Shown here: piece by piece, positions 10,690 to 21,612 of the stretch
Numbering within the stretch: the stretch's first letter is position 1
Layout of the letters: each line of letters starts with the position of its first letter
DNA from: Oscheius onirici
Lineage: Eukaryota > Nematoda > Chromadorea > Rhabditida > Rhabditidae
DNA length: 64,000 bases
Assembly (NCBI GenBank): GCA_932521025.1
Contig: OW051470.1
Coordinates: forward strand, 1,908,501-1,972,500
Reading direction: 5' to 3'
Made by a program: the position numbers and the translations under genes
Notes under the pieces: generated by a model
Database searches by the model: none
Seen by the model: the letters and a program-made list of their open reading frames with translations, nothing else
What the model was told of the DNA's origin: nothing

Positions 10690-12879
10690 ATGAGTTCAAT
10701 ATCGAAAATTACTGGAAGGAGAAGTCTAGAAGTTGATGTGGACACTGTTACAGAGATATCGCCAGAGACTCCGTGTCCTTGTTGTACTAATCCGGTAAGT
10801 TTTATACGATTTCAAGTTGAAGATCACTTTTTTTCTTGACGATTATATACAGTTTTTTAATGAGACTGGCGCTTATATTTCTATCACACGACTTGTTCTG
10901 ATTCCTAGGTATTTCCCCTCTTTTTTACGACTTATGACTTTTTACGACTTTGATTTCAGTTGAGAATAATTCTGACTCTTGGTTTGGTACTGTTTACGAG
11001 TCCAAAATTATCTGTCATTGTTATTTTCCTTTTCCGATCCATTTCCGATGTTTAGTGACTTGCCCAGTTCAAAAAACCTTATCTGAATTCACTGTCCAAC
11101 TCGAAAGTTGCTGTCATATTTTGGCTGTCACAATTTTCCCCTTCTCCACAGTTACTGCCACTCCGGCATCTCTGATTTGCGTTGAATTTGTTCGCTATTA
11201 CCATTGCTTGATTCTCACCACATTCTCGTACTTAACTGTTCTTGTCGCTTCCAATCATCAGAGCTATTTCTCTCGTTTTCTTCATCCAGCAATGCTGCAT
11301 ATCCATTTTTCAGGCCTTCCCATTCCTCTGGACATCCGTCGGAATCTGTCTTTCTATCGGCTACATCGTTATTGCTACCGTCTTTGACAAGGACTTTTTC
11401 AAGGAAGGCAGCTTCATAACATGTTTTATTCTCTGTCTAATAATTGTTAGTAAATCACAATTTTATATTATCCCTCTTTTCCAGATCATTGTCAACTCAA
11501 TAGTCTTCTACATAGAAATTTTGGAGACGTTGAAAACACGGCTTTATTACATCACGGACAGAATGCTCTTCTGGGCCGTGATAATAACCATCGGACTGAT
11601 ATTTTTATCTCTAATTCTGTGTCTTCTTCTCTCTATTGGAGTGCCTCACCGTAATGAGTGTGACACAATGTGCAAGCTGATCAACTTCTGGGGATTCTTG
11701 CTCGTCTTTTTGCCGTTCCTGTTGACGTTAATGCTGTGTGAGTTTCTCTTTTTATGGTCGCGTGAAGATCATATGAGGTCGTAAGATCGGTTCAGCGCTT
11801 GTTTGCCGACCATTTATGCTACAACTTGTTCGCTATGGGCCATTTTCTCACAACTGGAAAAGAAGACGGGATTACGGTGCAAATCTCCGGTTCGCAACCT
11901 GTTTGATTGATATGGTCTGTTGAAAAAGAAAAGGGATTAAAGTAAGATTTTGGCTCTTCCCCTCGAGACCCATTTAGTATGCAAAAGTTGGATACTCAGC
12001 CAACAAATCTGAAGGATACGCAGCGAAAGTTTGAATTTGTCGGCTGAGTATCCAATTTTTGCTTGCTAACTGGGTCTCGAAGGAAACAGCTAAAATCTTA
12101 CGGTATTCCCTTTTCATTTTGAACAGACCACAGTGACAGACACTGATGATGTTCGGGAATATCCTTCTCAGTGGCCACGTAGTTGAATGCACTGGATTAT
12201 TGGGATAAATCAGACTCACTATCGAGGGGCTCCTATTTTGAAGTGTCTCAAACATGTAGGTGGTTAAGATAATTTTCTGAAAGATGAAACAGGTCAAAAT
12301 GTTAGCTGATTAGAAAATGCTTTATCCCCGGACGACAATTCACGAGATGGGAAGATGGTCTAAGAGTCGACAACAAGCCATTTTGGTTGTGGGACCAAAA
12401 TAATTGGAAAGAAGCTAGAAGAGCCATCCTTGCGAGAATCGCTTGATAGGTCTAATAAATAAATTATCCAGCGAAAACCATTTCCCAATTTTAAACGGTT
12501 TGTAGAGTAAGGAATTTTACGACATCGTGCACCGGAAAGTAACTAAGCCTTTCTGAATTTCTAAATATAGAAAGAGACTGTTATCAGCTACTGTTTTCCA
12601 TTGCTGCATCTCAATCTATGTTTTTCAGGTCAATCCTTCCTGGCGATGGCCATCTTGGCTCGAAAAGAACGATCCAAACATGTGAACAGTCGGCCAAAAC
12701 CACCGCCTCCCGCCTACCAACCAAATATTCACGTTTATAAAGAGATTCGAGTCTATTTCTTCTTCCTCTCCCCGGTTTTCCAGATCCAGATGTCTTCAGA
12801 CTCTAATCACAGTCTGTTGCTCTTCTTTCAGCTCGACCAAATAACTTTGAATGGCTTGGGCGAGAAGGATAAATTCTAG
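10690..12879 (+). CDS. Four-TM LAPTM4/5-like membrane protein (cluster member 1) with C-terminal PPxY
   Basis: Exons 10690-10794, 11314-11445 (132 nt), 11485-11737 and 12629 onward join in phases 0, 0 and 1, as in the paralogues. The N-terminal cytosolic part ends in PCPCC, followed by TM1-TM2 (FPFLWTSVGICLSIGY...), TM3 and TM4 (WGFLLVFLPFLLTLMLC). The tail after QSFLAMAILARKERSK contains PPPPAYQP, hence a PPAY (PPxY) motif that in LAPTM proteins recruits Nedd4-type ligases. Family assignment rests on the CxCC-then-TM1 layout and the PY motif. The 3' end is uncertain: the open frame runs to 12879 but would overlap the 3' end of the convergent gene at 12796, so the true stop or another splice may come earlier. 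Intron three holds a foldback element. Confidence 0.65.
11913..12131. repeat. Foldback element ending TTGAACAGAC-type (family copy 1)
   Basis: The arms GTCTGTTGAAAAAGAAAAGG...GGATACTCAGCC and GGCTGAGTATCC...CCTTTTCATTTTGAACAGAC are reverse complements around a short centre. Relatives with GTCTGTTCAA/TTGAACAGAC ends and the GAGTATCC core lie near 56620, 60640 and 62160. It is located in the third intron of the gene at 10690. Confidence 0.75.
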
Positions 12880-13906
12880 AAGAAAAGTGGCAAGTTTCCT
12901 CAAAGACCCACCTAAAAAGATGATAGCATCGAAAATTATTAGAAAAGAAATGTTGGCTATTAGAGTATTTTGTTCAATTGCTGAAAAAATAGTGTAAGAA
13001 AAGGAGTAAGATGAGGCTGACCAACTGGTAAAGGACCCAAATTGCAAATCAAAAAGATCAATGAAATTATGCACATTGTGATAATGTAGAATATGTAGAA
13101 AATCTGAAACTATTCATTTTATAGGAACCATAATGGACATCTGAAGTCAATTTTTATGCTCTCGTGTCTCTGTATCTGAAGATCTAATTGAGCATAAAGT
13201 GGAGTGATTTGAGTACACAGTTAGTTTTTAACAAGTTGAGACAAGAAAGTGCGAGTGCGTTTTTTTAAGAGGGCAGTGCCTGGAACCGAGTGAGAAGGGG
13301 ATAATAAAAGAGTGGGATTGTCAGTCTGACCGAAAAAAAAAGTGAGAAATTTCTGACTTTAGCCCTGAACAGGGCGCTGCAAAACTTAATTTATTGGTTT
13401 TTCTTTCAAAACTTGATTTTTGAAGCTGTTTACTGTTTTCCTAACAAGCGAAGGCCAACTTGTAAACGAAGATTCGGGAAAGTCTGTAGCTTATTGAGAA
13501 CAAATAAAAGAAGTCAAGAACATTCCGGCAAGAAAACAAATAAACTTACAACTGACCACAAGCAGACAAACAACAATCTTCTTTTTCTTGATAAAGTTGC
13601 TACCAAAACTAGTACAAAAAGTAACATCTGAAATGTTGTTTCTTCTCTACGGGTAGTCAAAGATTACCATCAAAACCATAGTTAGCACAGACATAACATT
13701 TTGAGCGTCCTTCAAGTCCGCAAAACCTGTCATGAACAGGAAAAGTATTGCCAAGATGCAAGTCGACATTCCAAAGAGAGTCCAAACTATTAGGCATGTC
13801 TGGAAGGAGAAGAATATGTCGCAAAATTGAATGAAGATACTCGAACAGAACAGCAAAGACATGTCGCTTTGTAGGAAATATTTTCTTCTTTCAGTTCTTC
13901 GGACAT
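12796..13906 (-). CDS. Four-TM LAPTM4/5-like membrane protein (cluster member 2), 137 aa
   Basis: Exons 13841-13906, 13668-13799 (132 nt), 13037-13103, 12912-12980 and 12796-12875 total 414 nt in frame. The N-terminus MSEELKEENISYKATCLCC leads to the CLCCSVR motif, then TM1-TM2 (CLIVWTLFGMSTCILAILF), TM3 (IFYIFYIITMCIISLIFLIC) and TM4. The C-terminus is EFILLAQAIQSYLVELKEE, nearly the same as the gene at 18217 (FILLAQAMSNYLLELKEE). Intron phases 0, 0, 1, 1 match the family, although the exon-3 donor (GTCCTT) is weak. Probable endosomal/lysosomal four-pass protein; substrate unknown. Confidence 0.7.
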
Positions 13907-14243
13907 AAGTTCTAAGAAGAGTAGTGGGGCCTTCCAGGTTGAGCTGTTCTTGCAGAGTCAAATGACGATAGTTGGGTGACTTAATCTCTTGATAAGAAAA
14001 AGGAGAGGACAAGTTTTGCTTCACGTAAGAAAAAACATCTGATTTCAAACTTGTTTCGGTTAAAAAGAGTTTTTGAATTGTTCAAAATCCACTTTATGTC
14101 TAGCACGTGAAACACACCACCTGCACAGATGCACTTGTTGGTCGGACGGGTTGAGGAAGAAGAAAAAATGCTAGGAAGAGCAGGATAAGAAGGATCTCCT
14201 TATCTTTATACGTATCCTAACTCAGAATAATATCTGTAAAAAA

Positions 14244-14729
14244 GAGAATTCGGTACTATTACACCTTTAGGGCCCCAAATTTTTTTTCTATTTTTTTTTA
14301 CTGAAATCGACTGGAAATGCTTTCTAAACACTTTTCAGTAACTTTCTACAAGGTTTTTACCCTATTTAGTCACTTTAGAGTCATAAAACTCTGTTTTTTG
14401 CAGTTTTGGTTTATCACGCTTTTTTGCTACGAGTAGTTCAATAAACGGCCATACAAGCATGGAACAACAATGACAACGAGAAAATTCAACAACAACTATT
14501 ATTTTGGATGCGTTACCAAGGGAAATCACTAACAGGGGGACTCAGTGAACAGGATAGAGACCGGCTATCTGGTTCCACCAGTGGAAAAGGACTTCATCCT
14601 TCTTGCCAAACTCTTTCCTCCACATATTGTAGAAAATTACTAAAAAGTGTTTAGAAAGCATTTCCAGTCGATTTCAGAAAAAAGAGAATTTTTTTTTGGG
14701 GTCCTAAAGGTGGAATAGTACCGAGAATT
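14244..14729. mobile_element. MITE-like inverted-repeat element (about 485 bp)
   Basis: The ends read GAATTCGGTACTATTACACC and, reverse complemented, GAATTCTCGGTACTATTCCACC. Sub-terminal blocks ACTGGAAATGCTTTCTAAACAC (14308-14330) and GTGTTTAGAAAGCATTTCCAG (14646-14667) also pair. There is no coding potential, so this is a non-autonomous DNA element. Confidence 0.75.
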
Positions 14730-15202
14730 CAATCGAAAAAAAATCATCCAATTGTTTTTTTTCTGAACTCTGTTCGGGACAGTCTTCTGGCTGTAGATGC
14801 AAAAGTTGGCCGACCTTTAGTAGAGAGTAGGGTCCTCCACCTGTGGTCCGGTGGTCTGCCAGTTGATCTTGTCCGGTTCGGGGCCCATTCTTCGAGAGCA
14901 GAGAAAACGTCCAGCCGATTCTCGGCCAGCGTTGGATGTGTTCCTAAAATTACCAAGATCTTTTAAACGCTTGGCCATTTTTCAGCAGTTTGGCTATTAT
15001 ACGTCCCGGTTATAGACACAGCCCTAGTGTTTTTAAACTATTTTGATTCCTAAAGTTGAATTGGTATCCTCTACTATTCCCCTTTGTACATTGTAACAAT
15101 GTTTTGCCTATGGAAAAATGAATATTCTATTTATCTACAAAAAAGAAGTTTAAAACAGGTTAAGAAACTGCTAAACCTCAAAATATGTTCGTGTTGGCCC
15201 AA

Positions 15203-15328
15203 AGTTTTGCAACAAGCTCCGCCGGAATGTACAGTCAGATTCCATTTTTGGCAAGAAATATCCTGTTTGTTACCTTGTAGCAATAAGAACAGTCAGTTCC
15301 TGTTTATGTCCCTTTCTCCCTTTATAAG
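15203..15328 (+). promoter_or_regulatory. Promoter of cysteine-rich peptide 1
   Basis: Shares three blocks, in the same order, with the promoter of the related gene at 19363-19600: TTTTGCAACAAGxTCCGC, then ACAGTCAGxTTxCATTT, then GAACAGTCA...TGTTTATG followed by a TATAA box (TTTATAAG at 15321-15328, about 30 bp before the ATG). Co-regulation is inferred. Confidence 0.55.
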
Positions 15329-15356
15329 ACCAATTTCTTGACTGAACCTTCAAAGA

Positions 15357-15594
15357 ATGTTTGCTCTTCTTCTTCTCCTTGTCTTCTCTTCGGCGTTGGC
15401 CTGTCCCGACAACCAATGTATTTGTGCCGGTGGAGAATGTTCTCAGACTTGCTGCATCGGTGCTGTCCCTGAAGTTCCCCAGGTAGAAGATGCGTACGAA
15501 ATCTTATCAGTTCACTTTTTAGATGAAAACAAAATCTAATATCTGCTGTGGTTGTGACCTTTACGGATGTGTTACGTCATGCTGTGGAAAGTGA
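15357..15594 (+). CDS. Secreted 12-cysteine peptide 1 (duplicated C-x-C-x4-C-x3-CC module)
   Basis: Exons 15357-15482 and 15523-15594 join in phase 0 to give 65 residues. A signal peptide (MFALLLLLVFSSALA) precedes CPDNQCICAGGECSQTCC in exon one; exon two gives ICCGCDLYGCVTSCCGK. Both exons encode the same pattern C-x-C-x4-C-x3-CC, so the protein looks like an exon-duplicated module. The stop overlaps AATAAA at 15594. Two relatives lie at 19363 and 19865. The function is unknown: a small defence peptide, metal binder or structural peptide are all possible. Confidence 0.85.
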
Positions 15595-15749
15595 ATAAAG
15601 TCGTTGAATTTTTGAAAAGATTAAATTTACCAGGCCCCTTAAAATTTGGTAGTAGTAGCTTGCCGCGGAGTAAAGGCATTCCCAGAAAAGTCGAGGCAGC
15701 TTCGGAACGTTAACGCCTACCGCAACCTGACCACTCAGGAAGCACCCGC

Positions 15750-16170
15750 AGCCAGGCTTGTTGATTCTGGGTTGTTGAGCTGCGCTGCGGCCAGGTTGGA
15801 CTTTGCGGCGGGCTAAAAAAATTCATTTCGCATTTTTTCCTGATTTTTTTTTGTTTCTAAATACGTCCCCCGATTAGATTTAGTTTTGCCATCAGAAAAA
15901 TTGGAAGAAAATAGAAAACTGACGACAAAAATAGAAGAAAATGCGGTTTTTTGATGAAATTCGGTAAAAATAGCAGTTTTCTTCTATTTTCATTGTCAGT
16001 TTTCGATATTCTTCCAATTTTTCTGATGAAAAAACTAAATCTAATCGGGGGACGTATTTGGAAACAAAAAAAATCAGAAAAAAATGCGAAATGAATTTTT
16101 CTTAGCCCGCCGCAAAGTCCAACCTGGCCGCAGCGCAGCGCAGGTTTTCAACAAGCCTGCCCGCAGCCAT
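15750..16170. mobile_element. Near-perfect palindromic element (about 420 bp)
   Basis: GCGCTGCGGCCAGGTTGGAC...CCCCCGATTAGATTTAGTTTT on the left is mirrored by AAAACTAAATCTAATCGGGG...GTCCAACCTGGCCGCAGCGC on the right, around an AAAATAGAAGAAAATGCGG centre. The transcript would form a long hairpin. No coding. Confidence 0.8.
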
Positions 16171-16342
16171 GAGTCTCTTCGGAACTCAGGATTGAGTCGG
16201 GAAGAAACTTTACTTTTATTTTACTTTAAATTCTTCCGTTTCAAAAGTGCTAATCTTCCCGCCTCTTATCATTGTAATCCCACCTGTATCGATCTCGATC
16301 AAACTATTTCGATCAGCTGAACAGAATGACGCTCTCTTCCCA

Positions 16343-17051
16343 ATGCTAGACACTGCAGAAGAAGAGGACCGGATATTACAGACTGGATGTATCTGCTGGC
16401 CGGCTAGGGTACGGTAATTGGCTGTCTCTCTGCCCTTCTTTCTCCAATCTCAAACAAAATTCAGAGATGTCTCCTTCTCTGGACCAGCGTTGACATTACC
16501 TGTTCTCTCATTATACTCATTTCCTTCTACGCCAGTGACATACTCAATTTAACGAACGCCATCTTCATTATCTCATTCATAACTGTCATCATCAACGTAA
16601 AAAACTTTAAATTCTCTCAAAATGGTTACAGATATCAGTGTGCGTCTTTCTATTCGTCGGAGCGTATTTTAAGAACTCCAACTTGTTGAGAATTGGTCTT
16701 TTTACCATTGTGAGTCCATTTTTTGTTCAAAATTATAAAATTTTCAGGTTGTTGACACAATTTACGTGTTGTTGGCATTGATAACGGAGATCATGTTCAT
16801 GACGGGCATGTTCGGGTCAGAAGCTACAGAACTTGGTAATTTTACATACTACCTATGCACTGAATTTTAGTCGACAGTTCACAGAAAGTTTTGGTCGTCG
16901 TTCTCATGATCATCTACTCGGGAATACTTTTAGTTGGTATGTTTTAACTTTTGCAATCCTCAAAGAAGTTTCAGTTCAAGTCTTTCTCGGCTGGTCAGTT
17001 CGTCTCGCATGGAATGAGGTCATAACAGAGAAGAGTTTCACGAAATTGTGA
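16343..17051 (+). CDS. Four-TM LAPTM4/5-like membrane protein (cluster member 3), 168 aa
   Basis: Exons 16343-16408, 16465-16596 (132 nt), 16632-16709 (78 nt), 16748-16835, 16871-16936 (66 nt) and 16975-17051 total 507 nt. The N-terminus carries TGCICWPAR, then TM1 (CLLLWTSVDITCSLIILISF), TM2, TM3 (VVDTIYVLLALITEIMFM) and TM4 (VLVVVLMIIYSGILLV), with a short tail VQVFLGWSVRLAWNEV. Exon sizes 132, 78 and 66 recur in paralogues. The 3' end faces the gene at 17077 across 25 bp. Confidence 0.8.
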
Positions 17052-17076
17052 TAATTTATTATTAGTGTTTCTTTAA

Positions 17077-18023
17077 TTAAAACCTCTCCCTTCCAATATC
17101 TCTCATATTTCGAGCCAAGTTCACTCTTTGATGTTCATCATAGATCCTGCTCCTGATTGCTCCGACTAGTGTACCTTGACCTGAAATTGAACAGTTCCAG
17201 AAGACTGAGCGACTGGGCCACAAACAGACAAATACAAAAGTTTGAGATCCACATTATAGTACCCTATAGGCTGTACAGAACAAAAGCAAACTGGGAATTA
17301 CTGTAGATTTCTTCGTGTCCTAGCAGTATTCATGTTTTTTCAAGTTTTGTTGAACGTTGATCTGACTACGGCAAAAATAAAGAATGCCTAACCATCCCCA
17401 AAATTTAAAGGACTGTTGGGGTGGGTCCCGACACGAAAAAATCTACAGTAACATGTCAAGCAACTTACACAAAGTTAAGAAGAAAAAGTAGCCTGCAGAA
17501 CCTAACAGGCCACCTAAAACCAGGTGATAACTAATTGTATTGCCATTCAGTAGAAAGTATGCAGTAGTGACCATATAACTCAAAAAATTAATAATAATTG
17601 AGATTATCTAAACGATATACATTATTTGCTTTAAATTTAAACTTACTAAACTCCAAAACCCAATTTCTTGGAATATTCGATGTCGAGAGTTGGTAGACAG
17701 AGTAACTAGACTACTGCAAAAAATCTGAACATAGTTTTTGACCCAAATTTTTACCGAAAGTTACGGTAATTAAAGCTGAAATGAAGTAGGCAAACCATAC
17801 GAAATTGGTAAAAATCGATTTCTTCAAAATGAGCATTGAGGTAATGAGACCAATTGGAGCTAGGTAACTGTAGCCGAGACAAATAACAAGAAGACTCTGG
17901 GAAGGTTTTTGAGTTTTTGTCTTAACTCACAGTCGAAATGCAGAATCGATCGTGCATTTTAGGAGGGAGTGTTAGCGGATTAGGGTAGCACCTTCGACTT
18001 TTTGGGGCACGAGATAACCGCAT
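17077..18023 (-). CDS. Four-TM LAPTM4/5-like membrane protein (cluster member 4), divergent
   Basis: Exons 17931-18023, 17765-17896 (132 nt), 17647-17724 (78 nt), 17469-17607 and 17077-17180 total 546 nt, 181 residues. Exon lengths and phases (0, 0, 0, 1) match the family. TM segments include LLVICLGYSYLAPIGLITSM and IIISFLSY-like TM3 (reading IISIIINFLSYMVTTAYFLL), then a tail ARNMRDIGRERF. The N-terminal CxCC motif is weaker (RRCYPN...RFCIST), so it may have lost that feature. ATG chosen at 18021-18023 as the first in the exon-one frame. Confidence 0.7.
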
Positions 18024-18216
18024 TGGGACGTTAATCCCTTTCACAATACTTTAGACTTGAAATGAGATCTTTTCCAGTTTCTATTACTTATTGATAGTAG
18101 TTAAATTAAGTCATCTTATTTGTTAGAAAACGTACCTAAATTCATGTAATTTAATTATCGTACTTAAACTACTTTACTTAAAAGTTAAGTTTTTTTTCTA
18201 TTAAATCATTTGAAAT

Positions 18217-18945
18217 TTATGGGATAGATTCATTAAATGCCACAGGATCTTCTTCTTTGTCCTCATTTGTGATTCTTCTGCTCTTTTCCTCTTCTTTGAG
18301 CTCCAATAAATAGTTTGACATGGCTTGAGCCAACAAAATAAAACCTGGAAAGCCTTTAAAATCTCGATTGTTGTCTCATCTTACCCATCAACGACATTCC
18401 ATCCAATATGACCATGAAAGAGATTATTATGAGAGCTTCGTGTTCATTCGCTAAAAAGAACTTTTTCTGTAAAAGTTGACTTACGTGTCGGCAAACTTCC
18501 CACTCCAAAAAGGAAGAAAAGTGATACTATAAAAAGAGTTATGACGTAAACACAGGCGAAAATCTGAGGAAAATTATAAAATTACATAGATGAAACTAAC
18601 GGTACACCAGAGGGCAACAATAAGAACTCTTCTCCTTTTGAGCAAGGTGGCTATGAGACCGAAGCCGAAGTCAAGAAACTGGCACTTTTTCTCTTAGAGC
18701 AAAAATTGACTCACTGCTATTAAAAAGTCTACAAAACCCATAATATTTTGATTTTCAGCCAGGCTGATATAGCCCATGAGGAAGGACACAATTGCCAAAA
18801 TTGCACAGAGCAACATTCCGAAGATGGTCCAGATTATTATGCACGTCTGAAAATTGATTTTTTTTTCCAAAAGATAGAGACTTACTCTCGCCTTAAAGCA
18901 AATACATTGAGCTCTATAGATATCATCATTTTCGGGTTCAGTCAT
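18217..18945 (-). CDS. Four-TM LAPTM4/5-like membrane protein (cluster member 5), 180 aa
   Basis: Exons 18886-18945, 18715-18846 (132 nt), 18601-18678 (78 nt), 18485-18563, 18385-18450 (66 nt) and 18217-18344 total 543 nt. MTEPENDDIYRAQCICFKAR precedes TM1-TM2 (CIIIWTIFGMLLCAILAIVSF). TM4 is in ALIIISFMVILDGMSLM. The acidic tail ELKEEEKSRR...NESIP extends a motif shared with the gene at 12796. Same strand and close spacing to 17077, with no sign of an operon leader. The role is inferred from the family only. Confidence 0.8.
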
Positions 18946-19362
18946 AAAATAGTGCCAGTTTAAAATGTTTAGCAGGGTATGGGTTCAACAGCTGGTTATC
19001 AGATAAGCCGGAGAGAGTGAGAGACAGGAATTAACGCCTGGACTTCATTCTTTTAAGAGGGATCCGTTTTTAAATTGTAAGCGAAGTTATGGTCTACTGA
19101 ATGAACGAGACTGTCTCTCGGTCTCTGTTTCCCGGCCAGTCCTTTAATTTTAGGGGCTGTATTTACCATGTTCAAGCATTTTTATCACCATTTTACTAAC
19201 TTTACGCGCACTCAGATATACCGTCGGAAAAAAGACTTGAAAACTACTAAAAAAAATAGATCCCAGAGTTTATAGGACTGATGCGACGCGAAGAAATCTA
19301 CTGTATTTCCCTCTGTGCAGGCTGTCGTACTATGAAAACAGAAAGAATCCATTTAATTTTAT

Positions 19363-19600
19363 TTATCCACAGCACGAGAAATCACATCCGGAGTAAGTAC
19401 AGTCACAGCAGGAAGACGGAGTTTTCATCTGAAAGCTTTAAACTGGTAAGATTTCCCCCTACCTGGCCAACTTTGACCAGCTGTTCCAAAACGGCCCCAA
19501 TGCAGCAGGAAGCTGAACAGACTCCACTGCCACACTGACACTGGTCGTCAGGACAGGCCAGAGCTGAAGAGAAGACGATGAGAAGAAGAATTGCAAGCAT
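19363..19600 (-). CDS. Secreted 12-cysteine peptide 2
   Basis: Exons 19463-19600 and 19363-19428, phase 0. The signal peptide MLAILLLIVFSSALA is followed by CPDDQCQCGSGVCSASCC, then exon two SCCDCTYSGCDFSCCG and TAA inside an ATAAATAAA polyadenylation context. Same two-exon, two-module design as 15357. A TATAA box lies about 30 bp before the ATG. Divergently transcribed from 19865 across 264 bp. Confidence 0.85.
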
Positions 19601-19864
19601 TTTTGAAGCTTGTTACTCGGTAAAGAAGTTGGCGTTATAAAGGAAGAAAAGAGCATAAACAAGTCTTGACTGTTCCTAGCTGATATGGCTGAAAAATATA
19701 CTGTTTCTGGGCACAAATGAAACCTGACTGTGCAAGCGGATCTTGTTGCAAAACTTGGCACAACAAAAAAATATTATGTCCTTGTCAGCTCCAAAACTAT
19801 TTTGGACTCTGTTTACGTCTGTTTTGCTTTAAAAGACCTCTTATCTTTAAAGGACCGTCTAATA
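19601..19864. promoter_or_regulatory. Bidirectional promoter between peptide genes 2 and 3
   Basis: On the minus strand it holds the boxes shared with 15203-15328: TTTTGCAACAAGATCCGC, ACAGTCAGGTTTCATTT, GGAACAGTCA, CTTGTTTATGCTC and a TATAA. On the plus strand a TTTAAAGG sequence sits 15 bp before the third gene's ATG. The TTGTTTATGCT element also occurs upstream of the transthyretin-like gene near 30775. Confidence 0.5.
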
Positions 19865-20111
19865 ATGATTCTTCTCTTGCTACTCCTCGCCCTTTCTTTG
19901 ACTCTTGCTTGTCCACACTTCGAGTGTCTGTGCAGGAAGGGTGGTTGTTCTCCGAGCTGTTGCATTGGTGCTGATGGTCCAGGAGAACTTGTTAGAGTTT
20001 TACAGGTATTCCGAAAAAAAATCGGTTGAAAGGAGGTTTCAGAAACGAGGAGTGAATCCTTGCTGCTTATGCAACCTGCCAGAATGTAATCTTTGTTGCC
20101 TAGGGAAATAG
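19865..20111 (+). CDS. Secreted 12-cysteine peptide 3
   Basis: Exons 19865-20005 and 20043-20111, phase 0. The signal peptide MILLLLLLALSLTLA is followed by CPHFECLCRKGGCSPSCC; exon two reads CCLCNLPECNLCCLGK. The second module has C-x2-CC instead of C-x3-CC, the only spacing change in the family. 69 residues. Upstream ATGs in frame exist, but this start gives a clean signal peptide. Confidence 0.83.
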
Positions 20112-20361
20112 AGGAGGTTATAGTGAGATGGAAGAGCTCTCGAAATTGGTTTTACTAGATGTTTCGTTTTTGTATTCAGTACATGCATAGTTGTCTCTCA
20201 CTTTTATTGTTAATAGTTATGGGACGGAACAAAGGAATAAATCTGAAAAACATGTGAGCCTCCAACGGTCGCCTCTTCGTCTGTCGAAAGCCTCGAGTAC
20301 TATCCGTCTTCCAGAGTTTTCCGAATGTACTGAAGCTTTCTAATGACTTCTTCAATCCTGT

Positions 20362-21255
20362 TTACATCCTGGTCGCATAAAGTTCTGATTCCTTCTCTTT
20401 CGTCTCATTGATCGTCAGTCTTATGATCAACCCAAGGAACAGTTGGCCGGAAAAAAAAATTCGAGAACATCTCATATTTTTCTTCGTATCATATTTTTCT
20501 TCGTATTTGTTTAGTCTAATTTGGGTTGTAGTTTTTTCAGCTAAAAATAGGTCATTTTCTGGAAAGTTTTAGCCTATAAATTCATCTACTAGAACTTTTA
20601 CAAAAGACCGTTAAACTGAAAGTTTAAAGCGTGGACCAAAATGAGGGACAAGTTTAGTTTGTATGTGTTTCTATTGCAATTAAAAACTGACTCATAATCA
20701 TCAATCCATCCATGATCAAGACCAGAAGCAGGACTTCCCACTTTACTGAGACTCTTTCTGAAACATTTGTCATTTTTGAATAGCTATCCAGAAAACCAAT
20801 ATTAATCGGCCAGAGAACTCCCAGAATACTCAGTACCATCATTATTGTTATGATTACCATATAGATTAACTGGAAGATTATGAACCAGAAGCCACAATAC
20901 AGAATCTTCTTGTGACTCGTAATGGCCGCTATGACCATTATTATGCTGCAAAGAGTCTGAAAATTCTAGTTTTGGATAAAAAAGAGTGTAATTACATCAA
21001 CTATGGCTGTGAAGATCATCGGAAGGCTAATTTGTTTGCTGAAAATGAAGTAGCCTTTGAAGATTGTGGCTATGAGGAGACATATGGAGATGACACTCCC
21101 GATAGTGTTCCAGAGGAGAAGACAAGACTGGAAAAGAGTCGTTAATACAGATTATGTACTGTAGAAATATTCAGAACCAGACTCACTCTAGCTGACCAAC
21201 AGAGGCATCCAATTGGTCTGACTTTGTCCTCATAGTAACTATCTTCTTCATTCAT
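20362..21255 (-). CDS. Four-TM LAPTM4/5-like membrane protein (cluster member 6) with aberrant last acceptor
   Basis: Exons 21187-21255, 20996-21127 (132 nt), 20692-20956 and 20362-20447. The N-terminus has GCLCWSAR, then TM1-TM2 (CLLLWNTIGSVISICLLIAT), TM3 and TM4 (WEVLLLVLIMDGLMIM), and tail QLFLGLIIRLTINETKEKE. The donor of the last intron is phase 1, as in every paralogue, and the homologous last exon is present in the right frame. But the base pair before it is CG (TTTTCCG) where AG is needed. Either a non-canonical splice, a sequence error, or an inactivated gene. Confidence 0.68.
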
Positions 21256-21612
21256 ACCATTGAGGAAGTTTCAAGTTACTAGTAGAGTGTTACGGGGGAA
21301 AACAAAAAGCTGTCAAAGGATTAGAAGAAGAGGAAACCGATAAGAAACAAGTGGACTCTCTTAAGAGGATTCACTTTCCTGAATCATTCGTGCATTTAGG
21401 TCGATTACCATGGGATCCGATCCTTTAAATCTCATGCGTCAAACAAGCGAAAACAGGCTTCACAAAACCGAAGACAAAACTACATATTTGAGTAGAAAAG
21501 GCTCGTCTTTTTAGATGTTAACTTCCTTACCATTACTAGTAACAACTTGACGAAACTAATCCTCTTTTCAAAGGGAAGTAGAATCGAGTCATTTTTTCCT
21601 GTTGACTGCTGG

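Larger units (their letters stand above)
14050..15356. other. Intergenic, mostly repeat
   Basis: Between two genes that diverge from here. It contains the inverted-repeat element at 14244-14729. Remaining DNA shows no spliced or intronless coding pattern; the last 160 bp are the promoter of the gene at 15357. Confidence 0.5.

Noticed and set aside
10950..11313. Hydrophobic frames suggesting extra TM exons in cluster member 1
   Set aside because: Paralogue comparison shows exon one (10690-10794) joins directly to the 132-nt exon at 11314 in phase 0. The intervening frames have poor splice sites.
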